Made by a program: the position numbers and the translations under genes. Below the pieces are notes generated by a model, which saw nothing but the letters and a program-made list of their open reading frames with translations, ran no database searches and was not told where the DNA came from. 64,000 nt of DNA from Sphingomonas sanxanigenens (GTDB lineage Bacteria; Pseudomonadota; Alphaproteobacteria; Sphingomonadales; Sphingomonadaceae), in the NCBI GenBank assembly GCA_003240855.1, contig QFNN01000001.1:1-64000 (forward strand). The letters run 5' to 3'. This document shows, piece after piece, positions 54,984 through 64,000 of the stretch; position 1 is the first letter of the stretch; each line of letters begins with the position of its first letter.

Positions 54984-57170
54984 TCACGCCCCCGGATGCC
55001 CCGGCGCGTAGGGGAAGCGCAGCGCCTTGTAATAATCGAGACCATGGTCGGGCGGACGCACGCCGGCGGGCAGCGGGCGCTTCGAGATCGAGGCGAAATA
55101 GGCAATGGAGGCATCGCGCCACCAGCGCGCTTCCTTTTCCTGAATGGCGAGGAAATCGGCGGTCTTGGCGAAACGATCGGCGTCGACGAAAGGCTTCATG
55201 CGCGCCCAGTCGGCGCGCATCGCGGCGACGGCGGCGACGCCGCGATCATAATGGGCGATCAATTCGGCCCACAAGGTCCGCCCGGACGCCATGCGCTCAT
55301 CCCAGCCGACATGGTGGAACCACAGCAGATCGCGATCAGGCACGGTTCTGCGATCGGCAAAGATCTTCGCGACCGCCGGCGCATATTGCGCGACGCCGTT
55401 GCTGCCCGTCGCCGTCCGGTCGAAGCCGATGCCCCGCGCGTCCGCGCGGTGATAATAGACCGGGTTCCAGTCAGGCCGGGCAAGATCGTCGACCCACGGA
55501 CCAGGGCCGTAATGATGCCCCGTCGCCATCAGATGCGCGAGGCCGAGCGGGGTCATGTAATCGACCACCGCCTCGCGCGAGGCCATCATCATGTCGACGA
55601 CGGGGCCGACGAAGGCGGGGTCGGTCGAAAAGGTCATGCGCGCCCAATCGGCGGCGATCCCGCGCGCCGGGGCCGAAGGATCCCAGGCGAGCCGGCCAAA
55701 GGCGTACCAGTTGGCCTGATTGAACGTCGATCCCGCCCAGTCGCGATCAACGCCGATATTGGCGACGCCCGCCATCCCGGTAAGGCGATGCCCATCAAGC
55801 GACCCGTCGATCACTTTCGCGACGGTGGATCCCCTGCCCTTCGCCTGCGTATCGCTTTGCAGCACTTCCTCGAACAGCGCGCCGAGATAGACGAGGTGAG
55901 TCGCGAAGCCGAGATATTCCTTGGTGATCTGGAACTCCATCATCAGCGGAGTCCCGGGCATGGCGCCGAACAGCGGATGGAAAGGCTCGCGCGGCTGGAA
56001 ATCGAGCGCGCCGTTCTTGACCTGAACCATCACATTGTCGGCGAACTTGCCGTCGAGCGGCCTGAACTCCGCATAGGCCTGCTTGACCCGGTCCTCAGGC
56101 ACTTCATGGCTGTAAACGAAGGCGCGCCACATCACGATCCCGCCATGCGCGCGCACCGCATCGGCCAGCATGTTCGCGCCATCGGCATGGCTGCGGCCAT
56201 AATCCTGCGGTCCGGGCTGGCCTTCGGAATTGGCCTTGATGAGAAATCCGCCGAAATCAGGGATGGCGCGGTAGATTTCGTCCGCCTTCGCCTTCCACCA
56301 GGCGCGCACGGCGGGATCGAGCGGATCGGCTGTCCTGAGCCCGCCAATCTCGATCGGAGCGGAAAAGCGCGCCGACAGATAGACGCGGACGCCATAGGGG
56401 CGCAGCACATCGGCCAGCGCCGCCGCCTTGGCGATGTAGCGCGCGGTGAGGCTTTCGGCGCTGGCGTTCACATTGTTGAGCACCGTGCCGTTGACGCCGA
56501 TCGAGGCATTGGCGCGGGCGTAGTCGGTATAACGCGGATCGGCGAAATCGGGCAGCTTCCACCAGTCCCAGATCGACTGGCCGGCATAGCCGCGCTCGAC
56601 GCCGCCATCGAGATTGTCCCAGTGATTGAGCAGGCGCAGCTTAAGTTTCGGCGCGGAGGCCAGCGCGACATGATCGGGCGCGCCGCCCTGCTGGATATGC
56701 GCGAGCAAGGCGAATGCGCCGTAGAGCAGGCCGATGTCGCTGTTTGCCGCGATGGCGATCGCCGCTTGTCCGCCGATGCTCACCGATCGGACGACATAGC
56801 CTTCGGCGCCGGCGGACCGGAGCGGCAGGCCGAGCGCGGCGATCGCCGGCAGGCTCGCCGGCGTGCCGATCAGGATCGCGCCCTCGCCCTTGCCGCCGCG
56901 ATCGCGGCGTTCGGGGCGGACGCCGGTGAGGCCGCCCAAGCCGCGCTCAAGCTCGGCGATCGCGGCGTTGACGGTGGGCGAGGGGCTGGCAGGGGCAAGA
57001 ATGGAACGCGAGGCGCGCGCGACCTGCAGCCGCTGCGCCTCGGGAAGCGGGCGATAACGAAGCCAGAGATCATAGCCATCCTCCGCCCGCGCCGCCCGCG
57101 GCAGGCAAGCGAACAGCAGGACGACAATGGCGGCGATACCTGATCGGACGCGCGGATGCTTCGCGGACAT
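54984..57170 (-). CDS. Alpha-glucuronidase, glycoside hydrolase family 67
   Basis: 728 residues from the ATG at 57170 (GGAAGG upstream). A Sec signal ends near residue 30 (PRAARAED). The catalytic region includes LLNHWDNLDGGVERGYAG, NASIGVNGTVLNN, and FLIKANSEGQPGPQDYGR with the presumed acid E316; the C-terminal helical domain has WFHHVGWDERMASG. It removes 4-O-methyl-glucuronate from xylo-oligosaccharide ends. It is exported, unlike the cytoplasmic enzymes of Gram-positive bacteria. It is divergent to GH3, sharing box 7. Confidence 0.95.
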   Translation of the reverse strand: MSAKHPRVRSGIAAIVVLLFACLPRAARAEDGYDLWLRYRPLPEAQRLQVARASRSILAPASPSPTVNAAIAELERGLGGLTGVRPERRDRGGKGEGAILIGTPASLPAIAALGLPLRSAGAEGYVVRSVSIGGQAAIAIAANSDIGLLYGAFALLAHIQQGGAPDHVALASAPKLKLRLLNHWDNLDGGVERGYAGQSIWDWWKLPDFADPRYTDYARANASIGVNGTVLNNVNASAESLTARYIAKAAALADVLRPYGVRVYLSARFSAPIEIGGLRTADPLDPAVRAWWKAKADEIYRAIPDFGGFLIKANSEGQPGPQDYGRSHADGANMLADAVRAHGGIVMWRAFVYSHEVPEDRVKQAYAEFRPLDGKFADNVMVQVKNGALDFQPREPFHPLFGAMPGTPLMMEFQITKEYLGFATHLVYLGALFEEVLQSDTQAKGRGSTVAKVIDGSLDGHRLTGMAGVANIGVDRDWAGSTFNQANWYAFGRLAWDPSAPARGIAADWARMTFSTDPAFVGPVVDMMMASREAVVDYMTPLGLAHLMATGHHYGPGPWVDDLARPDWNPVYYHRADARGIGFDRTATGSNGVAQYAPAVAKIFADRRTVPDRDLLWFHHVGWDERMASGRTLWAELIAHYDRGVAAVAAMRADWARMKPFVDADRFAKTADFLAIQEKEARWWRDASIAYFASISKRPLPAGVRPPDHGLDYYKALRFPYAPGHPGA

Positions 57171-57253
57171 GGCCTTCCTCTCCCCCCTTCGACCCCCATG
57201 CAAGGGGCCGCGCCCCCCGGCCGGGCATTGACAAGCCTCGCGCCCCGGGAACA

Positions 57254-57267
57254 TGGTAGCGTTATCA
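57254..57267. promoter_or_regulatory. LacI-type operator, box 7 (TGGTAGCGTTATCA)
   Basis: It lies in the 211-base divergent region between GH67 and GH3, 84 bases from the GH67 start and 115 bases from the GH3 start, so it can serve both. Confidence 0.75.
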
Positions 57268-57381
57268 GTTATACGCTATTTACGCGCACAAAGCGCGATG
57301 GCCAAGCGGGGAGAGGAAATCGATGCGCGCGACAGCGACGCCGGGGGGCGACATGATCCGCCGCGCCTGCGGAGGCGCGCG

Positions 57382-59757
57382 ATGAACCGGCGCCAGGCGA
57401 TCGGCCTTTTCCTCTCGGCATCCACCGTCGCCTTGTGTCCCGCGATTGCGGCCAGAACGGAGGCGCGCCCGCTTTATCGCGATCCCGCAGCCCCCATCGA
57501 CCTGCGCGTCCGCGACCTGCTGGGCCGCATGACGCTGGACGAGAAAGTCGCGCAGATGATCGCGCTATGGGGGACCAAGACCGAGGTGATGAGCGAAGGC
57601 GCCCTGACCTTCGACCCGGCGCGTGCAAGCAAAGCCTATCCCGACGGCGTCGGGCAGATCACGCGCCCGTCCGACCGGCGCGGCGGGCCGGCGGTGGCGG
57701 CGGTCGCGGGCGGCACCGGCGCGCGCTGGCGCGACCCGGCCGACACGATCCGCTTCATCAATGCTGCGCAGCATTGGGCGATGACGCAGACGCGGCTGGG
57801 CATCCCCATCCTGTTCCACGAGGAGGCGCTGCACGGCTATATGGCGCCGGATGCGACGATGTTTCCGCAGGCGATCGCCATGGCGGGAAGCTTCGACCGC
57901 GATCTGGTGCGCGAGGTGAACGACGTCATCGGCCGCGAGGCGCGGGCGAACGGCGCGATCCTCGCGCTGTCGCCAGTTGTCGACATTGCGCGCGATCCCC
58001 GCTGGGGGCGGATCGAAGAGACGTTCGGCGAGGACCCTTATCTCTGCGGGGAAATGGGCGTCGCTTCGGTCCTGGGGCTGCAGGGCGAGGGCGAGACGTT
58101 GCCCGCCGGCAAGATTTTCGCGACGTTGAAGCACATGACCGGGCATGGCCAGCCGGAGGCCGGAACCAATGTCGGCCCCGCGCCGATTTCCGAGCGCGAG
58201 CTGCGCGAGAACTTCTTCCCGCCTTTCCGCGCGGTGGTGAGCCGCACCGGCATCGGCGCGGTGATGCCCTCCTATAACGAGATTGACGGCGTGCCGAGCC
58301 ATGCCAATCGCTGGCTGCTGACCGACGTGCTGCGCGGCGAGTGGGGTTTCGACGGGCTGATCGTCAGCGATTATGGCGCGGTGGAGGAACTGGCGAAGAT
58401 CCACCATGTCGCCGCCGACAATCAGGGCGCGGCGCGACTGGCGCTGGCCGCCGGGGTCGATTGCGAGCTGCCCGACGGCGTCGCCTATCGCACGCTGGTC
58501 GATCAGGTGAAGGCGGGGACCGCCGCGATCGCCGACATCGACGCCGCGGTGGCCCGCATCCTGACCTTCAAGTTCCGCGCCGGGCTATTCGAGGCCGGGC
58601 CGGTCGATCCGGTCGCGGCGGCGCGGCTGACCGGCAATGACGCCGCGCGCGCGCTGGCGCTGAAGGCGGCGCGCAAATCGCTGTGCCTGCTGACCAATGA
58701 CGGCACCCTGCCCCTTACCCCCGGCGCGCATCGGCGCGTCGCGGTGATCGGCCCCAATGCCGCCATTGCGCGCCTCGGCGGCTATTCGGGCGAGCCGCGC
58801 CACGCCGTCTCGCTGCTCGACGGGATCAAGGCCAGGCTGGCGGGCAAGGCCGAAGTGGTCAGCGCGCAGGGCGTGTTCATCACGCGGAGCGAGGATCGTT
58901 CGGCCGATCTGGTCGAGCTGGCCGATCCGGCGCGCAATCATGCCCTGATCGCCGAGGCCGCCGACGTGGCGAAAACCGCCGACATCATCATCCTCGCCAT
59001 CGGCGATACCGAGCAGACGAGCCGCGAGGGCTTTGCGCGCAACCATCTGGGCGATCGCACCAGCCTCGATCTGGTCGGCGAGCAGAATGCGCTGTTCGAC
59101 GCGCTGCACGCGACGGGCAAGCCGATCATCGTCTGCGCGATCAACGGACGCCCGCCCAGCTATCCGGGCGTAGCGGCGCGCGCCAATGCGCTGCTCGAAT
59201 GCTGGTATGCCGGGCAGGAAGGCGGCGCAGCGATCGCCGAGGCGCTGTTCGGTGAGATCAATCCGGGCGCCAAGCTGCCCGTCACCGTGGCGCGCGACGT
59301 GGGGCAGGTGCCGATCTTCTACAATCGCAAGCCTTCGTCGGGGCGCGGCTATCTGTTCGCCGACGCCGCGCCGCTGTTCCCCTTCGGCCACGGGCTGAGC
59401 TATACCAGCTTCGAGATCGGCGCGCCGCGCCTGTCGCAGAGCCGGATCGCGAGCGCCGCGAACGTGACGGTGGAGGTCGACATCGCCAATGTCGGGAAGC
59501 GCGCGGGCGACGAAGTGGTGCAGATCTACGTGCACGATCGCGTGGCGAGCGTGACCCGGCCGATCAAGGAACTGAAGCAGTTCGCGCGCGTCTCGCTCGC
59601 CCCCGGCGAGAGGCGCACGCTGCGCTTCACGCTTGGCCCCGAGGCGTTCAGCCTGTGGAATGAGGACATGCGCGAAGTCGTCGAACCCGGACTGTTCGAC
59701 ATCATGGCCGGACCCAATTCGGTCGACCTCAAATCGACCACGCTCGAAATCGTCTGA
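57382..59757 (+). CDS. Glycoside hydrolase family 3 beta-glycosidase (beta-xylosidase likely)
   Basis: 791 residues from the ATG at 57382 (GGAGG). The signal has two arginines (MNRRQAIGLFLSASTVA). The N-terminal barrel contains IPILFHEEALHGY, the KHMTGHG substrate-binding motif and the nucleophile D330 in GLIVSDYGAVEE. The second domain has VAVIGPNAAIARLGGYSG, and a fibronectin-like C-terminal domain ends near the stop. Beta-xylosidase activity is inferred from the locus; beta-glucosidase is possible. It begins an operon with uxaC and uxuB. Confidence 0.92.
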   Translation: MNRRQAIGLFLSASTVALCPAIAARTEARPLYRDPAAPIDLRVRDLLGRMTLDEKVAQMIALWGTKTEVMSEGALTFDPARASKAYPDGVGQITRPSDRRGGPAVAAVAGGTGARWRDPADTIRFINAAQHWAMTQTRLGIPILFHEEALHGYMAPDATMFPQAIAMAGSFDRDLVREVNDVIGREARANGAILALSPVVDIARDPRWGRIEETFGEDPYLCGEMGVASVLGLQGEGETLPAGKIFATLKHMTGHGQPEAGTNVGPAPISERELRENFFPPFRAVVSRTGIGAVMPSYNEIDGVPSHANRWLLTDVLRGEWGFDGLIVSDYGAVEELAKIHHVAADNQGAARLALAAGVDCELPDGVAYRTLVDQVKAGTAAIADIDAAVARILTFKFRAGLFEAGPVDPVAAARLTGNDAARALALKAARKSLCLLTNDGTLPLTPGAHRRVAVIGPNAAIARLGGYSGEPRHAVSLLDGIKARLAGKAEVVSAQGVFITRSEDRSADLVELADPARNHALIAEAADVAKTADIIILAIGDTEQTSREGFARNHLGDRTSLDLVGEQNALFDALHATGKPIIVCAINGRPPSYPGVAARANALLECWYAGQEGGAAIAEALFGEINPGAKLPVTVARDVGQVPIFYNRKPSSGRGYLFADAAPLFPFGHGLSYTSFEIGAPRLSQSRIASAANVTVEVDIANVGKRAGDEVVQIYVHDRVASVTRPIKELKQFARVSLAPGERRTLRFTLGPEAFSLWNEDMREVVEPGLFDIMAGPNSVDLKSTTLEIV

Positions 59758-59818
59758 CGGATAGGCCAATAGGCAGCCCCGGACGGATCCCCTTCAGCCC
59801 CCCGCAGGACGCAGGACC

Positions 59819-61231
59819 ATGAAACCCCTCACGCTCAATCCCGACCGCCTTTTCCCCGCCGACGCGCGCATGCGCGACATCGCCCGCGCGCTTTACGCCG
59901 GCGTGAAGGATCTTCCGATCATCAGCCCGCACGGCCACACCGATCCGGCCTGGTTCGCCTATAACGAGCCCTTCCCCGATCCGGCGCAACTGCTGATCGT
60001 GCCTGACCATTATGTGTTTCGCATGCTCTACAGCCAAGGCGTGCGGCTGGAGGATCTGGGCGTGCCGAGCATCGACGGAACGCCGGTCGAAAGCGATCCG
60101 CGCAAGATCTGGTCGATCTTCGCCAGCAATTACCACCTGTTCCGCGGCACGCCTTCGCGCATGTGGCTCGACTGGGTTTTCGCCGAGGTTTTCGGGCTGA
60201 CATCGCGGCTGGAGGCGGAAACCGCCGATCTTTATTACGACACGATCGACGCCGCGCTGAAAAGCGACGCATTCCGGCCGCGCGCGCTGTTCGATCGTTT
60301 CGGAATCGAACTGATCGCGACCACCGAAAGCCCAACCGATCCGCTGAAGCATCATCGCGCGATCCGCGAATCGGGCTGGGGCGGCCGCGTCGTCACCGCC
60401 TATCGCCCTGATCCGGTGATGGACCCGGAGCATAATGGCTTCGCGAACAATCTGAAGCGCTTCGCCGAACTGGCGGGCGAGGATATCTCGACCTACGCCG
60501 GCTATCTGCGCGCGCACGAGAATCGCCGCGCCTATTTCCGCGAGGCGGGCGCGACCTCGACCGATCACGGCCATCCCTCCGCCTTCACCGCCGACCTGTC
60601 GCGCGCCGAGGCCGAGGCGCTTTACGCCAAGGTGCTCGCCGGCCCGGTGAGCGCGGCGGAAGCCGAACTGTTTCGTGGCCAGATGCTGACGGAAATGGCG
60701 CGCATGAGCATCGACGACGGCATGGTGATGCAGATCCACCCCGGCGTGCACCGCAACCATAATCCGGGTGTGATGGCGCGTTTCGGCCGCGACAAGGGCG
60801 CGGACATTCCCGGCCCCACCGACTATGTCGACGCGCTGAAGCCGCTGCTCGACCGCTATGGCAACGAGCCGAAACTCTCGATCATTCTCTTCACGCTCGA
60901 CGAGACGAGCTATAGCCGCGAACTGGCGCCGCTTGCCGGCCATTATCCGGTCCTGCGCCTCGGCCCTCCCTGGTGGTTCAACGACAGCCCCGAGGGCATG
61001 CGCCGCTTCCGCGAGCAGGTGACCGAGACCGCCGGTTTCTACAACATGGTCGGCTTCAACGACGATACGCGCGCCTTCCTGTCGATACCCGCGCGCCACG
61101 ACGTCGCGCGGCGCATGGATTGCGGCTTCCTCGCCCAACTCGTCGCCGAGCACCGGATCGAGGAGGACGAAGCGCATGAAGTGGCGCACGCGCTGGCCTA
61201 TGACCTCGTCAAGCAGGCCTACAAGCTGTGA
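59819..61231 (+). CDS. uxaC: Glucuronate/galacturonate isomerase
   Basis: 470 residues: LPIISPHGHTDPAWFAYNEPF near the N-terminus (metal His pair), HLFRGTPSRMWLDWVF, ATTESPTDPLKHH, and PGVHRNHNPGVMARFGRDKG further on. It converts D-glucuronate to D-fructuronate and D-galacturonate to D-tagaturonate in the cytoplasm. The stop overlaps the next start as GTGA. It follows GH3 by 61 bases. Confidence 0.95.
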   Translation: MKPLTLNPDRLFPADARMRDIARALYAGVKDLPIISPHGHTDPAWFAYNEPFPDPAQLLIVPDHYVFRMLYSQGVRLEDLGVPSIDGTPVESDPRKIWSIFASNYHLFRGTPSRMWLDWVFAEVFGLTSRLEAETADLYYDTIDAALKSDAFRPRALFDRFGIELIATTESPTDPLKHHRAIRESGWGGRVVTAYRPDPVMDPEHNGFANNLKRFAELAGEDISTYAGYLRAHENRRAYFREAGATSTDHGHPSAFTADLSRAEAEALYAKVLAGPVSAAEAELFRGQMLTEMARMSIDDGMVMQIHPGVHRNHNPGVMARFGRDKGADIPGPTDYVDALKPLLDRYGNEPKLSIILFTLDETSYSRELAPLAGHYPVLRLGPPWWFNDSPEGMRRFREQVTETAGFYNMVGFNDDTRAFLSIPARHDVARRMDCGFLAQLVAEHRIEEDEAHEVAHALAYDLVKQAYKL

Positions 61232-62691
61232 TCCGGCTATCGCCGGCGGCTCTCGCCGCGCTGCCCGCCGACGTCGCGCGCCCGGCCTATGACCGGGCGG
61301 CGGCGAAACGCGGCGTCGTCCATCTCGGCATCGGCGCCTTCCACCGCGCGCATCAGGCGGCGGTGTTCGAGGCCGCGTTGGCGAGCGGCGACCTGCGCTG
61401 GGCGGTAACGGGCGCGTCGCTGCGTTCCCCCGGCGTGCGCGATGCGATGACGCCGCAGGACGGGCTTTATGCGCTGGTGGCGCGCGACGGCGCGGCGGAG
61501 CAGGTGCAGATCATCGGCGCGATCCGCGAGGTGCTGGTCGCACCCGAGGATCCGGCGGCGCTGGTCGCCGCGCTCGCCGATCCCGACACGCACATCGTCA
61601 CGCTGACGATCACCGAGAAGGGCTATCATCTCGATCCCGCGACCGGCGCGCTGATCGAGGACAGCCCCGATGTGCGCCACGATCTGGAGGATCTCAGCGC
61701 GCCGCGCACCGCGCCGGGCTTTCTGGTCGCGGCGCTCGCGCGGCGACGCGCGGCGGGGCACGCGCCCTTCACCGCGATTTCCTGCGACAACCTGCCGCAT
61801 AACGGCGCGCGGCTCGAGGCGGCGGTCGCCGCTATCGCGCGCCGGCACGATCCCGCGCTGGCCGACTGGATCGCCGCGAAAGGCGCTTTTCCACAGACGA
61901 TGATCGACCGGATCGTGCCCGCGACGACCGAAGAGGACATAGCGGCGCTGGGCGCGCGCATCGGCGTCGAGGATCGGGCGATGGTCAAGACCGAGCCCTT
62001 CACCCAATGGGTGATCGAGGATCGCTTCGCCGGCCCGCGCCCCGATTTCGAGGCGCTGGGCGTGCAGGTCACGTGCGCGGTCGCGCCGTGGGAGGAAGCC
62101 AAGCTGCGCCTGCTGAACGGCGCACATTCGGGGCTAGCCTATCTGGGCGGGCTCGCGGGCGTCGATTTCGTCCATCAGTTCGTCGAGCGGCCCGAGGGCA
62201 TGCGCTTCGTCGAGACGCTGTGGGACGAGGCGCAGACGACGCTGACCCCGCCCGCCGAACTGGACGTCGCCGCCTATCGCACCGCGTTGATGGCGCGTTT
62301 CGCCAATCCGGCGCTGCAGCACCGAACGCGACAGATCGCGATGGACGGATCGCAGAAGCTGCCGCAGCGGCTGGTCGCGCCGATCCTCGCGCGGCGGGCG
62401 AAGGGCCAGCCGATCGACCGGCTGGCGCTGGCGGTCGCGGCGTGGATGCGCTGGCAGGGCGGCGTCGACGACAGCGGGGCCGCCTTCGTCGTCGACGATC
62501 CGCTGGCGGCGGAGACTGCGCGGCGGACTGCGGGCCTGGGCAGCGCCGCCGAGCGCGTCCGCGCGCTGGCCGGCATCGAAGCGATTTTCCCGCCCGCATT
62601 CGCGGCGGATGGCGACATTGTCGCGGCGGTCACTGCGCATCTCGAGACGATCGAGGCGAAAGGCGCGCTGGCGGCGATCGCCGGCGCCTGA
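61228..62691 (+). CDS. uxuB: D-fructuronate reductase (mannitol dehydrogenase family)
   Basis: 487 residues, start GTG coupled to uxaC. VVHLGIGAFHRAHQ (NAD site), TITEKGYHLDP, ISCDNLPHNG, FPQTMIDRIVPATT, and LRLLNGAHSGLAYLG are family marks. It reduces fructuronate to mannonate; tagaturonate reduction cannot be ruled out from sequence. The next enzyme, mannonate dehydratase (UxuA), is not in the window. Confidence 0.9.
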   Translation: MIRLSPAALAALPADVARPAYDRAAAKRGVVHLGIGAFHRAHQAAVFEAALASGDLRWAVTGASLRSPGVRDAMTPQDGLYALVARDGAAEQVQIIGAIREVLVAPEDPAALVAALADPDTHIVTLTITEKGYHLDPATGALIEDSPDVRHDLEDLSAPRTAPGFLVAALARRRAAGHAPFTAISCDNLPHNGARLEAAVAAIARRHDPALADWIAAKGAFPQTMIDRIVPATTEEDIAALGARIGVEDRAMVKTEPFTQWVIEDRFAGPRPDFEALGVQVTCAVAPWEEAKLRLLNGAHSGLAYLGGLAGVDFVHQFVERPEGMRFVETLWDEAQTTLTPPAELDVAAYRTALMARFANPALQHRTRQIAMDGSQKLPQRLVAPILARRAKGQPIDRLALAVAAWMRWQGGVDDSGAAFVVDDPLAAETARRTAGLGSAAERVRALAGIEAIFPPAFAADGDIVAAVTAHLETIEAKGALAAIAGA

Positions 62692-62779
62692 CTGCTTTCT
62701 GCCAGGGACTCCCGCCCCCCCACGCCCCGCCTGTCGGAGGCCTTTCCCGCCTTTTGACGCAATAAGGAAGGGGGAGGGC

Positions 62780-62802
62780 TTCGACAGGCTCAGGGCGAAC
62801 GG
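62780..62802. repeat. Copy of a common dispersed repeat (TTCGACAGGCTCAGG)
   Basis: A 23-base sequence of the type found many times in sphingomonad and other proteobacterial genomes, only one arm here. It lies in the 233-base gap between uxuB and the retropepsin gene. Confidence 0.55.
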
Positions 62803-62924
62803 GGGGCGTGATATGTGCGGAGCCTTTGCTGCACATTCTGCTGCGATCGACGTTTGCAGCAAAATGCGCCGCCTTCGTCGATCGGACGATAGCTAAGCGC
62901 CTTTGCCTGCGCCATGATCGGCGG

Positions 62925-63848
62925 ATGGCAATGCTTCTTGCGTTCATTCTCGCCCTCGCCGGGCAGCAGGCGCCAGCCGCCGCGCCGGCGCCGCCGACCA
63001 TCCCGCCCGCCACGCTTGACGACACGCTGGAGATCGGCGGGGACGAGGTGGCGGCCAAAGCGGCGCGGACGCGGCTGACCGTGCCGGTGATGGTCAACGG
63101 GCAAGGGCCGTTTCGCTTCATCGTCGATAGCGGCGCCGACCGATCGGTCATCGCCCAATCGGTCGCCGCGCGCATGAACCTGCCGCCGGGCAAGGCGGCG
63201 ATGCTCCACAGCGTGGCGGGCGCCAAGCGCGTCGAGACTGTGAAGATCGACTCGATGCTGATCGGAACGAGCGAGGTTTACGACCTGACCACGCCCGTGC
63301 TGCCTGAACTGTTCGTGGGCGCGCAGGGGATCATCGGGATCGACGCGCTCGCCGAGCAGCGGCTGATGCTTGATTTCGACCGGAGGACGATCAGCGTCCA
63401 GGATTCGCGCAAGCCCGCCGCAGTCGAGTCCGACGTGATCGTGGTGACTGCGCGGCTGCGCCACGGCCAGTTGATTCTCGCGCAGGCGATGGCGGGCGAC
63501 AATCGGCTATATGCGATCATCGACACGGGTTCGGAAGTGACCATGGGCAATATGGCGTTGCTGAGGCGCATCTTCCGCGGCCGCAATCCCCCGGCGGCGA
63601 CGCCGATCGTGCTGACCAGCGTGACCGGCCAGACGCTGGAGGCGAGCCTGGTGATCCTGCCGCGCATGAAAATCGGCGGGCTCAATTTCGAGAATGTGCC
63701 GGTGGCCTTCGCCGACGCCGCCCCCTTCGCGCTGTTCGGCCTCGGCAGCCAGCCGGCGATGCTGCTGGGCACCGATCTGCTCGAAAACTTCCGGCGCGTC
63801 TCGCTTGATTTCCGCAACCGCAAGGTACGCTTCCAGTTGCGGCGGTGA
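62925..63848 (+). CDS. Retropepsin-like aspartic protease, exported
   Basis: 307 residues from the ATG at 62925. A signal peptide (MLLAFILALAGQQAPAAAP) precedes two retropepsin-type repeats: FRFIVDSGADRSVI (about residues 65-75) and YAIIDTGSEVTMG (about 198-208). In most single-domain family members (retroviral type, TIGR02281-like) one repeat is present and the protein dimerises; here two repeats in one chain may form the active site, like pepsin. The substrate is unknown. The frame upstream from 62808 lacks features. Confidence 0.8.
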   Translation: MAMLLAFILALAGQQAPAAAPAPPTIPPATLDDTLEIGGDEVAAKAARTRLTVPVMVNGQGPFRFIVDSGADRSVIAQSVAARMNLPPGKAAMLHSVAGAKRVETVKIDSMLIGTSEVYDLTTPVLPELFVGAQGIIGIDALAEQRLMLDFDRRTISVQDSRKPAAVESDVIVVTARLRHGQLILAQAMAGDNRLYAIIDTGSEVTMGNMALLRRIFRGRNPPAATPIVLTSVTGQTLEASLVILPRMKIGGLNFENVPVAFADAAPFALFGLGSQPAMLLGTDLLENFRRVSLDFRNRKVRFQLRR

Positions 63849-63922
63849 ACCTTCCCCCGGCTTACAAATCATTGCCCGAGATGCGGGGGCATTGTCACGG
63901 CGGCGTCATATTGGCGTAATGT

Positions 63923-63940
63923 GGCGCGGCCGGCCGCGCC
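63923..63940. other. 18-base perfect palindrome in an intergenic gap
   Basis: GGCGCGGCCGGCCGCGCC reads the same on both strands. It lies 25 bases before the last partial gene and may be a hairpin (terminator of the retropepsin gene without a T-tract) or chance in a GC-rich gap. Confidence 0.35.
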
Positions 63941-63964
63941 GGCGCGCAAAGCATGGGGTTTCAT

Positions 63965-64000
63965 ATGCGCCTGACGCCGATTGCCGCAGCATTATGCCTT
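63965..64000 (+). CDS. Start of an exported protein, cut by the window end
   Basis: ATG at 63965 and 12 codons (MRLTPIAAALCL) that look like the beginning of a signal peptide; GGGG precedes it. Nothing more can be said. Confidence 0.45.
   Translation, partial: MRLTPIAAALCL

Overview
The window is a high-GC stretch of an alphaproteobacterial chromosome, most likely from a Sphingomonas-like member of the Sphingomonadaceae. The basis is the gene families and gene order: a PrsK/PrsR exosortase-A regulatory cluster, an H1-tailed phasin, Caulobacter-type xylose oxidation genes, a Sphingomonas-type L-rhamnose dehydrogenase and a large TonB-dependent receptor. No rRNA, tRNA, CRISPR array, phage or transposase gene was seen. 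Family assignments come from reading motifs, not from database searches.

Left end (1-3.4 kb): the first 99 bases encode an internal piece of MurA that runs directly into the 3' part of an oppositely oriented clpS, so both genes are broken at a junction sharing a 9-base sequence. This looks like an assembly or contig-end artefact or a deletion. Then come a phasin, an L,D-transpeptidase, a small lipoprotein and a secreted protein of unknown function. 3.4-12.3 kb: a compact minus-strand operon for exopolysaccharide/PEP-CTERM regulation (glycosyltransferase, PrsK, PrsR, a PrsT-like TPR protein, a DUF815 ATPase), with a divergent mannose-1-phosphate guanylyltransferase. 12.3-21.5 kb: an aquaporin, a LysR regulator, and an eight-gene minus-strand operon of unknown purpose (isochorismatase-like hydrolase, alpha/beta hydrolase, XapX protein, exported amidohydrolase with a Cys/His tail, VOC protein, DoxX protein, alginate-export-type porin, DUF1275 protein).

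21.7-62.7 kb: a roughly 40-kb hemicellulose and pectin sugar locus. It holds a polysaccharide deacetylase, a GH10 xylanase, a GH28 enzyme, a TonB-dependent receptor, two GH43 enzymes, a GH67 alpha-glucuronidase, a GH3 beta-glucosidase/xylosidase and an unplaced (alpha/alpha)6-barrel glycosidase. Catabolic genes cover hexuronates (uxaC, uxuB, uxaA, ExuT-like transporter), D-xylose by the Weimberg route (xylX, xylB, xylC, xylD) and a 6-deoxyhexose by a non-phosphorylating route (L-rhamnose-dehydrogenase-like SDR, lactonase-like amidohydrolase, second SDR, RhaT-like transporter). Inside it lie a CoA-transferase, a CitE-like lyase, and a molybdenum hydroxylase set (XdhC, MobA-like protein, 2Fe-2S subunit, large subunit, tri-haem cytochrome c). 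A LacI-family regulator sits in the middle. Seven 14-base dyads fitting TGRTAGCGNTANCA or close to it lie in intergenic regions across the locus, which makes one shared regulon likely.

Right end (62.7-64 kb): a retropepsin-like protein and the start of a further exported protein. Three long inverted REP-like repeats all sit between convergent genes. A fourth, short copy lies between divergent genes.
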